A stretch of DNA of 64,000 nucleotides, taken from contig VXAI01000013.1 of the NCBI GenBank assembly GCA_013399305.1, positions 62,001 to 126,000 on the forward strand, read 5' to 3'. The notes under the pieces are model-generated. The model saw only the letters and a list, made by a program, of their open reading frames with translations, was not told the origin of the DNA and made no database searches. Origin of the DNA: Rostratula benghalensis (lineage: Eukaryota > Chordata > Aves > Charadriiformes > Rostratulidae). The position numbers were made by a program, and so were the translations under genes. This document shows, one piece after another, positions 27,310 to 40,390 of the stretch. Position 1 is the first letter of the stretch; each line of letters opens with the position of its first letter.

Positions 27310-30300
27310 CCCCTCAAGATCACTTAAGATTGATAAATTTTATCTTCCTTCTTGGCTGAGATGTATTTCATATTGATTGAATGACTATCCATTGAATAAA
27401 AGAAGTAACATTGGCAGAATTTCCAGCTAGGTATCTTGCTGTTGATTAGGAGACAGGCTGCTTGTATCTGTCAGATAAAGAAAAAGGCTCTGTGTTTCCA
27501 ATATAGCTTCATCCTGGACTATTATTTCTTCATTAACTTGTTAAAAGAGAAAAAGCATCCTTGAGGCTCTTTTTTTTCTCCTCAGGCATCCATGCACAAA
27601 ATGAGTATGAGCCAAAAGGGAAAAGAGGAGGAATGAAGGGAAGAAAAGGAACAAGCAAACGGGGAAATGAGTAAATCGTAAAAGCCAGACAAAGAGTATC
27701 AGTATATTTTGTATTTCATCCATCCTTTCAAAATCAGGAGTGACCTTTCTGAAAGCTGAAATGAGTAGGCATCTTCAGCAAGGTTCATTTGAGGAAAAAA
27801 TGGGCAGTTAAAAAACCACAGTAGCTGTGACTGTGCAATAGCTCCTCAGGGACTTCTGACGAAGTCAAGCAAGATAATTTTACGTTATATAAAGAATATT
27901 AGATCAAATCTTTTGGGTCAAATATGTTAAAACTCTTATTAAGTATTTTTTCCCCTATATGATTGTGGGATGCGTGACTGATCACCTTTCTTATAGCAGG
28001 CTAGAACTCGTATGATTTTAAGAAAGGTCCTTAGGGCTATGGAGCTGTTTCTGTTTAACAGTCAGGGGCTGGATTCCCTCATTTATATTTAACTGTAATC
28101 ATCAACTTTGAGAAGAGTTTCTAATTTTAAACACATGCTGCTACCCCCACCCCCTCCTTTTGTCCTTAGAAAAGCGATAATTTGCTTGGGTACATCTCTA
28201 CTTTTGCTACCAACATGCCTGAGCCCCAGAGTGGGCTTCACATGTGAAAACTGTGAAACCTGTTACCTTCTTGTGCTTGTGTTTGTTTGCTACTGCTATT
28301 TTTTTTTCTTTTTAAAAAATTACTTCTACCTGGATCTTGAGTATCAACCAAGCCAGATTGTACTGCTGCCGTTAATGGCCTTGATGAAATATCATCACTT
28401 GAGTATGGGTATTGGCAGATATGGGTATATGGTACCTAAATATCTTTCTTCTAAATTTATCTTAAAGTTGAAATAAACTTAATTGTTGAAATAATGTCTA
28501 AACAACAGATTAGAAGTGCAATGAATTGCTACTTCTTGAACTGGTAGATACTAACATCTAATAATAATACTGACATCTAAATAATCTAACGATTAGGTAT
28601 CTCTTTTTGAGCTATATATGAAACAGGGGTATCTTAAAAATGAAAAAAAACCCCAACAAACAAAACCCCAAAAAACCTCAATATCCATTTTTGTTCTAGC
28701 AATGTTTTATCCAGACTTAAGTCAGACAGCCACTTCTTAATTAATCAACCAGTATCAGTAAAAGGTTATGTTTAAATAAAACTGTACTGCAAAATTATAA
28801 CATTTGCTTAGATGTCTATGTATTTAAACATCAAAAAGCTTTGTAAACTGTCTGCCTTTGCAGTTAGTACAATGCTAACCCCAGAGGGAGGGAAGAGTGA
28901 AGGGCAACAGGGTTTGTTTGTGTTTGTACAGATTGTTGTCCTTTTAACAAAGACCAACACACAACATACAAATCCATATGTTTGGATTTTTTGCTGCCAC
29001 ATTAATTATACATGCGCTCACAGTGTAATACAGTGCAAAATAATCAAAGTTGATATAAAAAAGGAATTTCTGGACTGGCATCTTTTTTGTTTAGCTAGAA
29101 ATCCCAAATCCTAAACTGGCTTTTCTGAGAGTATGTTTTGCTTAACAGTCTGTGAGAAATACCATTAAGAAAACATTTCCCTGGTATTAGTTTCACCACT
29201 GGCTCTAAGAATGTTTGTCAACCACAGAATTGCAAACCAGAAGTGAGATTTTTTCAGCTCTGTAAAAAAAAGTTAATTTACTTGATATTTTTTTGACAAC
29301 CATTTTGTGCTGAGGCAGATAATTCCATAAATCTGCCAAGGAACCTAAATCTTGCAACGTTCAGTATTGTGATAAGCCTACCTAAATTTTGATATCTGAA
29401 TGGCTAGTCTGTAATCAACAAAGTGTAGAGAGCTATTCATCATAAAATAAATGCCTACATTTGATCAGATGAATAATTCTCTAGACTCTTTGGAATGTCT
29501 GGGCAAAGGGCTCTGTGGGTTACCTCATGATAGTTGCCTGACGCACCCAAGATGCCCTGCAATGTTGAAAGCATCACTCTGAGGCTGGCAGTTTTGGCAG
29601 CAGACTTGCAGGGCTTCCTTGCTCTTTTGAATCAGCAGCTGGAGACCAGGCAACAGAAAGGCAGTTCAAAAAAACATAAGATACCTGTGTGTAAGCAACT
29701 GAATAGAAGCCTGGACTCAGAAAACTAAATTTGGTCTGGAGTTCAGTTCAACTCTAACTCTGCCTAAATACAGATGGTAGTGAGGAGTCTAGTTCTGCTT
29801 ATGCTTATTGTTGGATCCTTGATTTATTTATATTTTATTTTTTTAAAGTCAGGGTAATAGTCCTGAAAATTTGAAAGTAAGCAACCATTCCCCCACCTGC
29901 ACAAGATATTGAGGCACTGTGGTTACTTTAGTCTCCCATGCATGGTCAAGCACACATTTTATAATATTGTTATGCCTGAGGTGAAACAACATTTTGAACC
30001 TATATCACTCAGGCTTCAGGGACTTACTCAGTCTTTGGACAGGGGTTGTTTTGGAGTAAACCTGTCCCAGTCCTTTCTGTTGCTTTCCGTGCTGTTCCAC
30101 TTGGTAATTATTTTTTTATTTTTTTAAATTCAAATAAAGAAGTCTAAAGAGAAGAGGCAGCTTGAAGGCTAAAGCACGTACATCCCAGATCCAGGCTTCA
30201 CTTCATGTTAGTGTAGGAACTTGAAAACAGGGATCCTGGATCCTGCTTCTTTTTCAACTCTCCCTCCCACAGAGCCTTCGGCTGGTGTGTATGTGCCAAC

Positions 30301-32821
30301 AAACAAGGTCACAAGAGATCTGTTCCTGCTGCCAAACCTGTTCCATCATCTATGTTTTACATACACTTACTTGTGTGTGATAACATTTGAGGTACAAAGA
30401 AAATGATCTGGTTGATCTGCTGGCCTTTGGTCACCAGATGTCTTTGGCGTATCAAGACTTAGTTTTGTGCATGTTATTCAGCAAAAATGTTGGCTTCTCT
30501 AAGGGCTTGAGATGATTATGGGATTAGGGAATAATTTAACAGGACTTTTGCGCATCTCATTGGCATCTGATCAGATCTTGTTATGGATTTAGGCTTAACT
30601 CTGCAAAAGTAAATGCATGCACAAATTATACCAGAGCTTCTATTTCTGCTTTAGCTTCTAAGTCCCACTATAATTTAGCAAATAAATAAGAGGTACATAT
30701 TTGACTGTCTTTGAAGACCTGGTCTGTAGATCCTGATAATTTGCATGCAGATAGATATAAGACTTCTGAAAAATAATCAATTAACTTGAGAAATATAGGT
30801 ACTCAACAAAATTAGGCCACATAAATTAACTATAGTGCCTAATTATGTAATTAACTGATTACACTTAGATTGCCCCACTTCTAAAGCATTATCCTGAAAG
30901 ACTCCTTTCCTTGGTTTCTCCATTGGTAAAAATGATGTGCTATTCTGCTGTCCTTCAGAAACATTTAACTCAATTGGTCCTTTATAGAGATCTATAATTG
31001 TATATCTGAATACAGTAACAAAATGCCTGTCTGCAGAGATGTACAGGGAACTTTAAATGGCTGTACCAAATGTCCTTGAGGTCTTTCCACTGATCAAAGT
31101 GTTACTTGTATTTGTTAGTGGAGAGAATTCACAACATACATCATTAAACCTCATCATCTGTCTAACCAAAGAAGTCATTTAAACAGACAGAAAGTGTTCG
31201 GCTTCCTCATTGTTACTAGGGGCAATTTTTATTGGAACCATCATAGGGGATCCAAATGCCTGAGAAACTCATTTTGCTGTCAAACGGCATGTGTAAGTGA
31301 AGTAGCATTTTCTTGTAAAGATTACTGCAAATTGATATAAATTAAGGTCTGCTTTCTGAGAAGAATGAAGTTAATCGAAGTGGGATTAAAGCTATAGGTC
31401 CCTTTCATTTAGTAGAGGTGCTTCACTGATTTGTTAAATAATGGGTTATTTGATGTACTGTATGGAGAGTGATGTAGGTCACTTTCAGCGTGCAGTGCTG
31501 CAGATTTAAAGAAAAAAAAGAAGAAAATACCAGTGCTTTCTAGTTTCCCAAATACCATGTAGAAATCTTTGTAACAAACACATCCTTTCGACCCCTTCTT
31601 CCCTCTATTTTTTGAGTTATTCCAAGGTATGAGTTTCTTTTACATGTTTGCCTTATTTCACAGCCCTAACATTCCATTAGAAAAGTCTCTCAGGAAGATG
31701 GCTTCTACTGTCTTTCTCATCAGAGTATGTTATCACCATCTCATTTGGCCAGCAGATTTGTTTTGGGTAAATATGAGCCTCAAATTGTTCAAATGGCATG
31801 GAATTATATTTCTGTTGATGGGTTCAAAATATTTAAAGTGATATTGACCTTCCATGTGTTTTGTTTGGTTGCTTTTGTTGTGTGGTTTCATGCTGCAGAC
31901 TCCATGCAATTTTCTTACTCTTGAAAAAGATCTTTTGATGCTTGTTAAAAGAAACATAATGCCTAAAGTCTCTGACTTTAAAAGACTATTACTGCTCATG
32001 GAGCTTCTTGTAAGTCATCAGCTTCTGTTCTGTTCCTGTGTAAGCCTCCAAATGCACCCATCTGAACTGATATAAAAAGAATGAGAGGTCAGTTCAATGG
32101 CTAAGAGATAACAAGGGTGGGTTTCAGCTCTCAAATGAAAACATCTGTACTCAGATATTTAAATTCAAGTATCCATGGACATATCCACATGTCTAACCTC
32201 ACGTTATAGTTGATGGTACTCTAGCATTTTATTTACTTGTCCACTCATAGGCATTTCTTGCCAGGTTGTTCAAGTGTTTGAAACATTGGGCTTGGTCTGG
32301 CAGATATGAGATAAAATTTGTCAAACTTGAGCCCTTCTGGAAGTCCAGAGGGAAGGTAGGCATGGCTCCATGTGCCATTTTAGAAGGCACGGGTTGTGTA
32401 TGTGTAAAGAAATGAAGCAAACCCTACTCTACTCAATGGAGCACAAGGAGAAATTGAGTTTACTTAATATTGTTTACTTTAAGGTGAGCTGAACTGCCTT
32501 GAACTACCTGATTGTATTGATCATATTCCTACTGACTATACTGGGGACTTCAATATCGTTTTGTGTGTTAAAATGGAAAGCAGACATTGGGTCCCACACT
32601 GCAGACATCAAGGGACACCATTTCTGTTAATACCAATTTGTACTTCTGTTGACTCTTTCAGCAGAGAATCAAAGCCTGGCTATAGGGTTTCAAAATAGAG
32701 AAAAAAGGTGATATGGGAAACAAAACTTCCCTCTAAGAAAGGTGTCGGCTTGCACCAAAATAAACGTTCAGATAAGTCAGTAAGCATTATAAAAGACTGT
32801 CAGTGGTTTCATCTCTTTTGT

Positions 32822-34358
32822 TTGATAAAGTCCAGATGGGATGTACCTGTGGGTGCTGAAGGAGCTGGCGGAAGTCATTGCTAGGCCACTCTTCATCATC
32901 TTTGGTAAGTCATGGGGAATCGGAGAGGTGCCTGGGGACTAGAGGAGAGCAAATGTCACTTCAGTCTTCAAAAAGGGAAAGAAGGAGGACCCAGGTAACT
33001 ATAGACTGGACAGCCTCACCTCCGTCCCTGGAAAGGTAATGGAACAACTTATCCTTGGCACTGTCTCTAGGCATATCAAGGATAAGAGGGTCATAAGAGA
33101 CAGTCAGCATGGTTTCACTAAGAGGAAGTCATGCTTAACCAACTTGATAGCCTTTTATGAAGACATAACCAAGTGGATAGATGATGGTAAAGTAGTAGAT
33201 GTGGTCTATCTTGACCTCAGTAAAGCGTTTGAAACTCTCTCCCATAGTATCCTTGAAGCTAAACTGAGGAAGTGTGGCCTGGATATTCGGGTAGTGAGGT
33301 GGATTGTGAGATGGCTGAAGGATAGAAGCCAGACAGTTGTGGTCAATGGATGGGACGGAGTCTAGTTGGAGGCCTGTATCTAGTGGAGTACCTCAGGGAT
33401 TGCTACTGGGACCAGTACTATTCAATATATTCATCAATGACTTGGATGAGGGAACAGAGTGCACTATCAGCAAGTTTGCTGATGACACAAAACGGGAGGA
33501 GTGGCTGACACACCAGAAGGCCGTGCTGCCATCCAGCAAGACCTGGACAGGCTGAAGAGTTAGGCGGGGAAACATTTAATGAAATATAACAAGGGCAAGT
33601 GTAGAGTCTTGCATCTGGACAAGAACAACTCCAGATAACAGTATAGGTTGGGAACTGACCTGTTGGAGAGCAGCTCAGGGAAAAGGGAGCTGGGGGCCCT
33701 GATAGACAGCAGGATGACCATGAGCCAGCACTGTGCCCTGGTGGCCAGGAAGGCCAATGGCATCCTGGGGTGTAGGAGAAGAGGGGTGGTCAGGAGGTGG
33801 AGAGAGGTTCTCCTCCCCCTCTCCTCTGCCCTGGTGAGACCCCATCTGGAATAGTGTATCCAGTTCTGGGCCCCTCTGTTCAAGAAGGACAGGGAACTGC
33901 TTGAGAAAGTCCAGGCCAGAGCCACAAAGATGATTAAGGGAATGGAGCATCTCCCATATAAGGAAAGGCTGAAGGAGCTGGGTCTCTTTAGCTTGGAGAA
34001 GAGGAGACTGAGGGGTGACCTCATTAATATTTATAAATACATAAAAGGTGAGTGTCAGGAGGATGGAGCCAGGCTCTTCTCAGTGACGGCCTATGATAGG
34101 ACAAGGGGCAATGGGTACAAGTTGGAACACGAGAGGTTCCACTTAAATATGAGAAAAAACTTCTTCATGGTGAGGGTGACAGAACACCAGAACAGGCTGT
34201 CCAGAGAGGTTGTGGATTCTTCTTCTCTGGAGATATTCAAACCTTGCCTGGACGTGTTCCTGTGTGACCTGATCTAGGTGTTTGAACTCTGGCAGGGCGA
34301 TTGGACTAGAAGATATTTCAAGGTCCCTTCCAATCCCTGATAGTCTGTGATTCTGTGA
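32822..34358 (+). mobile_element. CR1 LINE, 5'-truncated, with RT domain and 3' end
   Basis: About 1.54 kb of CR1, the dominant avian non-LTR retrotransposon. It starts just before the reverse transcriptase region of ORF2 and runs to the CR1 terminus, which ends in two TCTGTGA-type copies (34344-34358). This is the usual 5'-truncated form left by incomplete reverse transcription. RT motifs are visible in order: YLDLSKAF (about 33206-33230), SSGVPQG (about 33384) and FADDT (about 33474-33488). The C-terminal part ([20 protein letters not shown]) is also intact in sequence. The element cannot mobilise itself. Its promoter and endonuclease are absent, and the frame shifts near 33355 and again beyond 33555. 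A TAG at 33852-33854 interrupts the later frame. Low divergence suggests a young neoavian subfamily (CR1-J or CR1-E type), which I infer from the 3' sequence. Confidence 0.95.
33039..34277 (+). pseudogene. Broken CR1 ORF2 (reverse transcriptase part)
   Basis: The coding remnant inside the CR1 copy comprises open pieces 33039-33365, 33337-33555, 33648-33854 and 33930-34277. The first piece holds the N-terminal RT region and the aspartate of motif A. The second holds the GVPQG motif and the FADDT active site. The last two hold the conserved CR1 C-terminal region. A frameshift separates pieces one and two, a further change of frame separates two and three, and a single stop at 33852 separates three and four, which share one frame. 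The intact protein would be the LINE reverse transcriptase; this copy is dead. Confidence 0.9.
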
Positions 34359-37300
34359 AAGAATCTAATTCACACAGGAGTAGTTTTGTCTTCACTGAGA
34401 AGATGAATCATCAGTGATCTTTACTTGATTCTGTTCAGAAACATGCTTTGACTCAGTATTTGGCGCAGTTTTAAAAAACGTAATGTGAAAACTTTGTGTT
34501 TTTACTGGACTGATTTTCCTGACTAAGCAGTATATTTACCATGGTAAAGTAGGAATTTGTACAGTCAGTCAGTTCACATTCAAAGTTAATCATTTGCTTA
34601 TGCAATTCTTATTGTAAAGGTTACCAATGGAAACATTCTCAAAGGATTTTTTTTCTGTAATAAGCTATAAAGTAGCAATAAAAGAGCAAAGTAGCAATAT
34701 TTTTTATAGATTTTAAAAACTAATAAATAAACCGTATGATAAAACCAGAAAAAAATAAAGATGCCTGTTTAAATTAGTTATTTCATTTAACTATAGATTG
34801 ATTTTTTAAAAATTATTTCTAATGTGGACAAGTATTCACTGATTTTCTCATGTATCAGTGCTATGAGAAGTTGCTAAAGTCTAGCTTGGAATTATAATTT
34901 AATTTTGTAATGTGAAACATAAAAGAACTTTGCTACACATAAAACCCTAGTGAAAAACAATTGTTTGGAAAGCTGCTCTAGCTTGACTATGTATTAATGC
35001 ATAGTAATATCAGATGGCACAAGAATTACAGAGCATTCGTATCTCATATAAGGAGATTGTAGAGATTAATTGATTATACTAACAATTTATATTGGGGTAT
35101 ATAAAAATTAATTCAATTTCCATTAAAAAATGTTAAAACCTGATATATGTAAAGCTGTGCTGTCTGTTTCCTTATTGTTTAAAAATGTTCTTATTCAAAA
35201 TCACACATAATTTTTTCAATTTTGGATGCAGCATGACTCTAACATATGGTATTTTATGGAAGAAGACTCAGCACTAGGACTATCTAAATGAATCTACTGT
35301 TTCATGAAACTGTTTCTGCGTAGCACAGCCTATTTAGTAAACCACCCTTGTAGGTGGTTTCAGGCAAAGCGATGCTGATTGTAAATGACCATTTTAATCT
35401 AGGAATCAGGAAAGCTGGCATGGTTTTGAAACAGAATTTACTTCATCAGCTGAGAAGGGGTTTGCAGAATGTGCATGGACAAATTAGTCATCAGAAACTC
35501 TGCTTTGTGGCAGTGCCACTTGATTTGTGGGAGCCAAATGGTTGTCTCGAACCTTGTGTTGGGACTGGCATTTCTTATTTCCCTTCAGCTGACTAAGGGG
35601 TGAATTGTATCTTCCTCACTGACAAGTGTTCCACACCTGAAAGAGTTCCTATTACTAACACCAGATTTCTGGCTTGCTTTGGTCAAGGCCCGAAGCAATA
35701 ACAAAAGCTAATGAGAAGTGAGTGTTGTGTTCATTATGAAACAAAGTGCATTTTGAAAAAAGACTCCATACCTACCTCAGTGTGAGGACAGTCTTCCCTT
35801 CTTTATTCACAGCAGCAGAGTCTTACTGTGCTGTTTCATTACCATATTGTGACACAGTGCTGGGATTCACAGTACATGCCCTAGATTTCTCTCCGTCTGA
35901 AATTGTATAGCAATAGGGAGGGTTCACGAGACCTATATCATCTCATTTCATCCATTGAAAAAATCTCATTGCTTCCTTGAGATCATGAATAAAACCTTCC
36001 AATTCAGATAAATATAAGGAAGAATTAATCACCTGGTCGACAAAAAGTTAAGCATATTTTTCCATTAGTTACAATGGATTATGGATTAAATTTCATATGT
36101 ATTGAGAAACTAGGGCAGAAGTTAGTGTCCCTCCATATTTAAATGTAAATATGTAGGTACTTCGTCTTACTGGACATTCTTCACAATGTGTGAATTCTAC
36201 CGTGTTCAATGGGTGCCTCTGTGTACTCATGATATGTTCAGAGACTGGGCTGTCAATTCACCCAATAATTTTAATCACACACTTTCTGCGGTGTGAAAGC
36301 AAACCACTTGCTTTTCTGCAGAGAATTTGGTAGGGTTATAAAGTCAAATCTTTGAACTGCTCTTTTGTTTTGTATACAAAGAAGAAATGTAATTTGACTG
36401 CATCTTACTCAGGACAGACCTGGAGGACCGGAAAAGGGCAGATCTTTACTCCATCCTTGTTTGCTTCTGGGATGCTTCCTCTGTAACATCAATGTGCTAG
36501 ATATTTATATGGTTATGTGATATAAAAAAAGATAAAAGGTGCCTTCCATTGTCTTCCCTGTATTTCCTGGAACCTGTGTTGCAGTGAGAAGTGTTCTCCC
36601 TCCCTTGAGTCACCCATACATGATCTGAAGGTAAGGATGTCCAATTGGTGACTGCCCAGCAGCCACAGCGTTTCTTCCTCTCTTATTTCCTTAGCACTTC
36701 TTGCTTCTCTCCACTTGCTTCTTCAGCCACTCTCCCCAAGTCCTCTGCACCCAACTCCAAAGTTTGCCCCTGTTTTTAATTCACAATCCTCTGATTTGTG
36801 AAGGGTATAGGGACAGAATCATCCTGTCTCACCAAAGTTGCACTTATTTCATAATGAATATATGAGAAGGATCTTTGGGGAAAGCAGCTGTGCTTACTTT
36901 TTTTCTTGAGGTCCTGCTCCTGTTGGTCTTTAATAATCACTGATAACCTGTGTTCTGCTGCTAAGTCCATATTGGTCATCAGTGGTGGAGGAAGCCTTGC
37001 AGTTGTGCGTACCTGCAGGTAAGCTGCTGCCTTGTGGTAGCTGCTAATTTAGTGTGAAGGGATGTTCCCATTAGAGATGTGTTGTTGATATGTCTTTCCA
37101 AGCTATGGGAAATGGCCTGCCTGAGTCCATTGGCATGGACACTCCCTCAGGTAGATCTTTCTGTCATTCCTAAGCATCATTGTCCACAACTGCTGTTTTA
37201 CTATTAAGATATAAAACACATCCTATTCTTAGAGGAATGCTGTTTGCAAATCAGAACAAAAGTAGGTTATAGTTTGTACTTTGAGTGGGTGCCACGGGTA

Positions 37301-37752
37301 AATGAGTTTAATTAAGATAACAATAACATTTAGAGATACTTGCTAAAACTGGAGAAAAACAATAGATGATTTATTATTTATAATTGCTAGCANCCTCACA
37401 TTTATGGAGAAGAATAAATATTTTGTTTCTTGAGGTCTGATGACAGAGTGCACTAAAAATGTCCCTTTTTAATATTTTTTAAAAAAATATCCAAGTATTT
37501 TAAGTAGCTAGTAATTCTGTTTACTTGCATAAGATTCTTTAGTGGACCAAAAGCAAAGCCTTAAATTGAATTAGATGTCCACTATGATTTGACACTATGT
37601 GGATGTGTGCAAAAGCCATATATTACTTCATTTTAGGATGCTTGAACCCAAGTTAACTGAGGCCCTACCATTCCAAATCAACTACTACAAAAACCCAGAA
37701 CTTGTTCACATGAATGATTTAGACCCCAAACAACAGCAAAGGACAGGATTAT
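34359..37752. other. Unannotated AT-rich DNA, no gene seen
   Basis: No supported gene. The 36560-37060 part is somewhat GC-richer and holds donor-like sequences on both strands (GTAAGG at 36631, GTAAGC at 37019). The 46-base interval 36585-36630 and a longer one ending at 37018 have open frames, but nothing in them is recognisable. One ambiguous base (N) is at 37393. Confidence 0.55.
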
Positions 37753-38561
37753 TGTTGTGGATTTGGCTGGATTGACCAATCAGAAGGACAGATGGCCCCT
37801 CCCTCTAAGAGAGGAGAGGAAGACATAAAAGAGATTTATGAATTTAGAAAAAAAACTAAACTAAAGAAAATACTAATAAATAATTAACTAATGAATAAAG
37901 AATAATAAATAATAAGTAATAAAAAGAAAAAAGTAATAAATAAGTAATAAAGTAAGAAATAAGTAATAAAAAGTAAAAATAGGGGAAAAATATACAGTAT
38001 ATACAAAACCATATCAAGCTCCCAGGGTGATGGCCACATCACCAGCAGGCATCAGGAAAAATCCCAGACTGGACATGGTGAACAACAGGAGCTGGACTCC
38101 AGATCTGGAGTCAGGAATTCTAGGATCGAGATCAAAGGCAGATGATCAGACAGGGTCCTCCTGAGACATCCACCATCTAAGAAAGAGGGCTGACCCTTTG
38201 ATCCCCCAGCTTTTATAGTGAGCATGATGCAGATGGGATGGAATACCCTGCTGATCAGGTTTGGGTCATCTGTCCTCTCTGCTCCTCTCTATGAGTGTGA
38301 CCCCTCTACGCTTTTCTGCTTCTGACCCTCCAACAGGGCAAATAACAAAATTACCTGACCTTGGTTGTTCTAGCAATAAGTATAAACAAGCGCCTCTCTG
38401 CACACCATTCCTTGGTATAATCAGGTCTTATCACTGTGAGAGTGACAGCTTTCTGAGCAATATGCTGTCAATTTTGGACTTTAGTTAGTTAGAAGAGGCC
38501 CAGTTAAAAAAGTAGAATTACTGAACAGAAAATTGGTTCTGTTTTACCTCAAACCAAGACA
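37753..38561 (-). mobile_element. Solo LTR, avian ERVL-type
   Basis: An 809-base segment bounded by TG (TGTTGTGG...) and CA (...AACCAAGACA), the hallmark of retroviral LTR ends. The flanks 37748-37752 (ATTAT) and 38562-38566 (GTTAT) match at four of five bases, consistent with a 5-bp target duplication. The order of words matches the avian ERVL-type LTR family in antisense, so the LTR reads on the minus strand. A TATAAAAG box lies on that strand near 38211-38218, and the A-rich stretch at 37836-37980 lies toward its 3' side. No gag or pol sequence accompanies it, so it is a solo LTR left by recombination between two LTRs. The subfamily name is not certain. Confidence 0.8.
37836..37980. repeat. 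Expanded (AATA)-type low-complexity tract in LTR
   Basis: About 145 bases of AATAA/AATAAGTAATAAA units inside the LTR. Members of this LTR family often carry a short AATAATA stretch here, and this copy has expanded it. It is probably length-variable. Confidence 0.8.
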
Positions 38562-40360
38562 GTTATGAATCAAACATTCTAACATCAGGAAATGTAGCAA
38601 GTGCATCAGTCAAACGATGGCTGCCACTGCAAGTTACCTTTTCCACCATAGCTCTTGCCACTCACTATTAAAAACAAAACATGGTCTCTTCATGAGTTAA
38701 AAATGACAGAAGAACCCATAGGGCCAATGCCACAGTTTTTCTATGTTAGGAGGCATCTGATAAAATACAAGGGATTGGAGGGGGAGGATGCACAGAGAGG
38801 GAAGAGTAACCTCAAGGCAAAGGCAGTGAAAAAGGGTACTGGATGATCTCCCTGCTAGTGCTACAAGTTCCTAGATATTGCAAATCATTTAATCAAGCTT
38901 TCCCACAAAGTGACTGGTGACAGTCTTAGGTTATTTGTACCAGCCCCAAGAATTACATGACACATTTTTCTGGTGTTTCAGGCTACCTGCCACTGGAAGG
39001 ATTCTTGAATTTTATAAGGCAATATCCTGCTGTGGTTACAGACCCACTTGCTCCTTGTTGCCCATCTGAATTCTCCCTATGCTGAGTTCTTCCACTACCT
39101 TGTACTAGTTTTCTCTCTTTGAGATTTCAATGATAAGAATAGCAAATTGTGAGGAAAATCCTTCTTTGGAATGGGGCTGCTGTCCTGGGCCATTAAAGGG
39201 CTCTGCTCAGAGATCATTAATATGTAAATGAATCATGAAGAAAGGGAACATATTCAGTGAAAAGTATATCTTTACAGAATTTAGCAGCCAATTCTTTAAT
39301 TTGTTAAATAAAAACAAAGATTTTCTTTCAAGTTGAAGGGTGGGTTTGCTTTTTTTTGTTTATTTACCCACAGAACATCTCAGACATAGTTATGACATCT
39401 GAACCTACTATCAATTGTCTGTTGAGGAACATAGAACTTTTTGAAACAAAAAAATGAAACAATGAAACAAAGAGAGGACACTTTTTTTTTTCACACAAAT
39501 AACACTGTTTTTTTATTTTCCTAATTTCACTTTTAGATGTGCTTGAAACAATGTTTTAAATTTTTCCAGACTTCATCACCCCTAGGCAATTATGCATTCA
39601 GGAAATCTTCAGATTCAATATTTTTGCTTAGGTGTTATAATAAAGCATTTTATCAAAATAGTAGATTATGGAATAAAAAATAAATAGCCAGAGATCTTGC
39701 TTTGGATCATCTTAATTTGAGAAATGTATATTGGCTTTGAGTTGCAGAGTACTTTTTTTCAGGTTCACTTTGACTATCCATTTATCAATACCACCACAAC
39801 TGACAGAACAGAAGCAGAACTTTTTCGAAGGGAGAGGAAATTAGTTGTTCAGGCAGAATGATTTCTCATTCTCAGATAGCTCAGATATTCTCAGATACCA
39901 TCTCAGACAGAATTCCACATTGGGGGGAAAAAAGCTTGAGAAGGAAGCTAGCACAGGCTGAGATTTGTTTACCTTTTTAAAGTAAAGATATGGAGGTAAA
40001 TTTGAAATATATCCTATGTATATATGTCAGTTCAGCACTGGGTGGAATTACTGATTGCTTACAGAGGAATTTTACCTTGCTGTTTGAAGAAATCCTCATT
40101 TTTCTTATCTTTCTGAATTCTATAATCAGATAAAGGGCTTAGGATATATTGTGGGGATGGAAAGTCTAGATTATCACTGAAACTAATGCTGCCTCTACTG
40201 CAGACACCTCCTGCTGCTAGCTCTTTACTTCCTCAGTTGTCTGTTCTTGAACTATTAGTAGTTTCTTCAGTATTACAGTTAGACACAGTGAGATGCCAGA
40301 GTCATTTAGCTGACTCGCTGGTTTTCAATTTGCATTCAAAATTAAAATGGATTTTTCTGT

Positions 40361-40390
40361 TTCTTTTTTTTTTCTTTTTTTTTTTTTTTC
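40361..40390. repeat. Poly(T)-rich tract
   Basis: Thirty bases of T with three single C interruptions or ends. Confidence 0.85.

Larger units (their letters stand above)
25141..32821. other. Unannotated AT-rich DNA, no gene seen
   Basis: No supported gene across 7.7 kb. Homopolymers occur at 26514-26530 (A) and 27292-27309 (T). The frames at 28108-28476 and 31733-31999 lack domain or splice support. The segment 31140-31500 is complex, non-repetitive sequence with several homeodomain-like and GGATTA-type words and might be a conserved noncoding element; this is only inference. Confidence 0.55.

Noticed and set aside
33560..34024. 154-codon frame antisense to the CR1
   Set aside because: It is a shadow of CR1 coding sequence on the opposite strand.
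37838..37980. Regular repeats that could suggest a CRISPR-like array or origin
   Set aside because: The units are simple AATAA slippage repeats without spacers, inside an LTR of a vertebrate genome.
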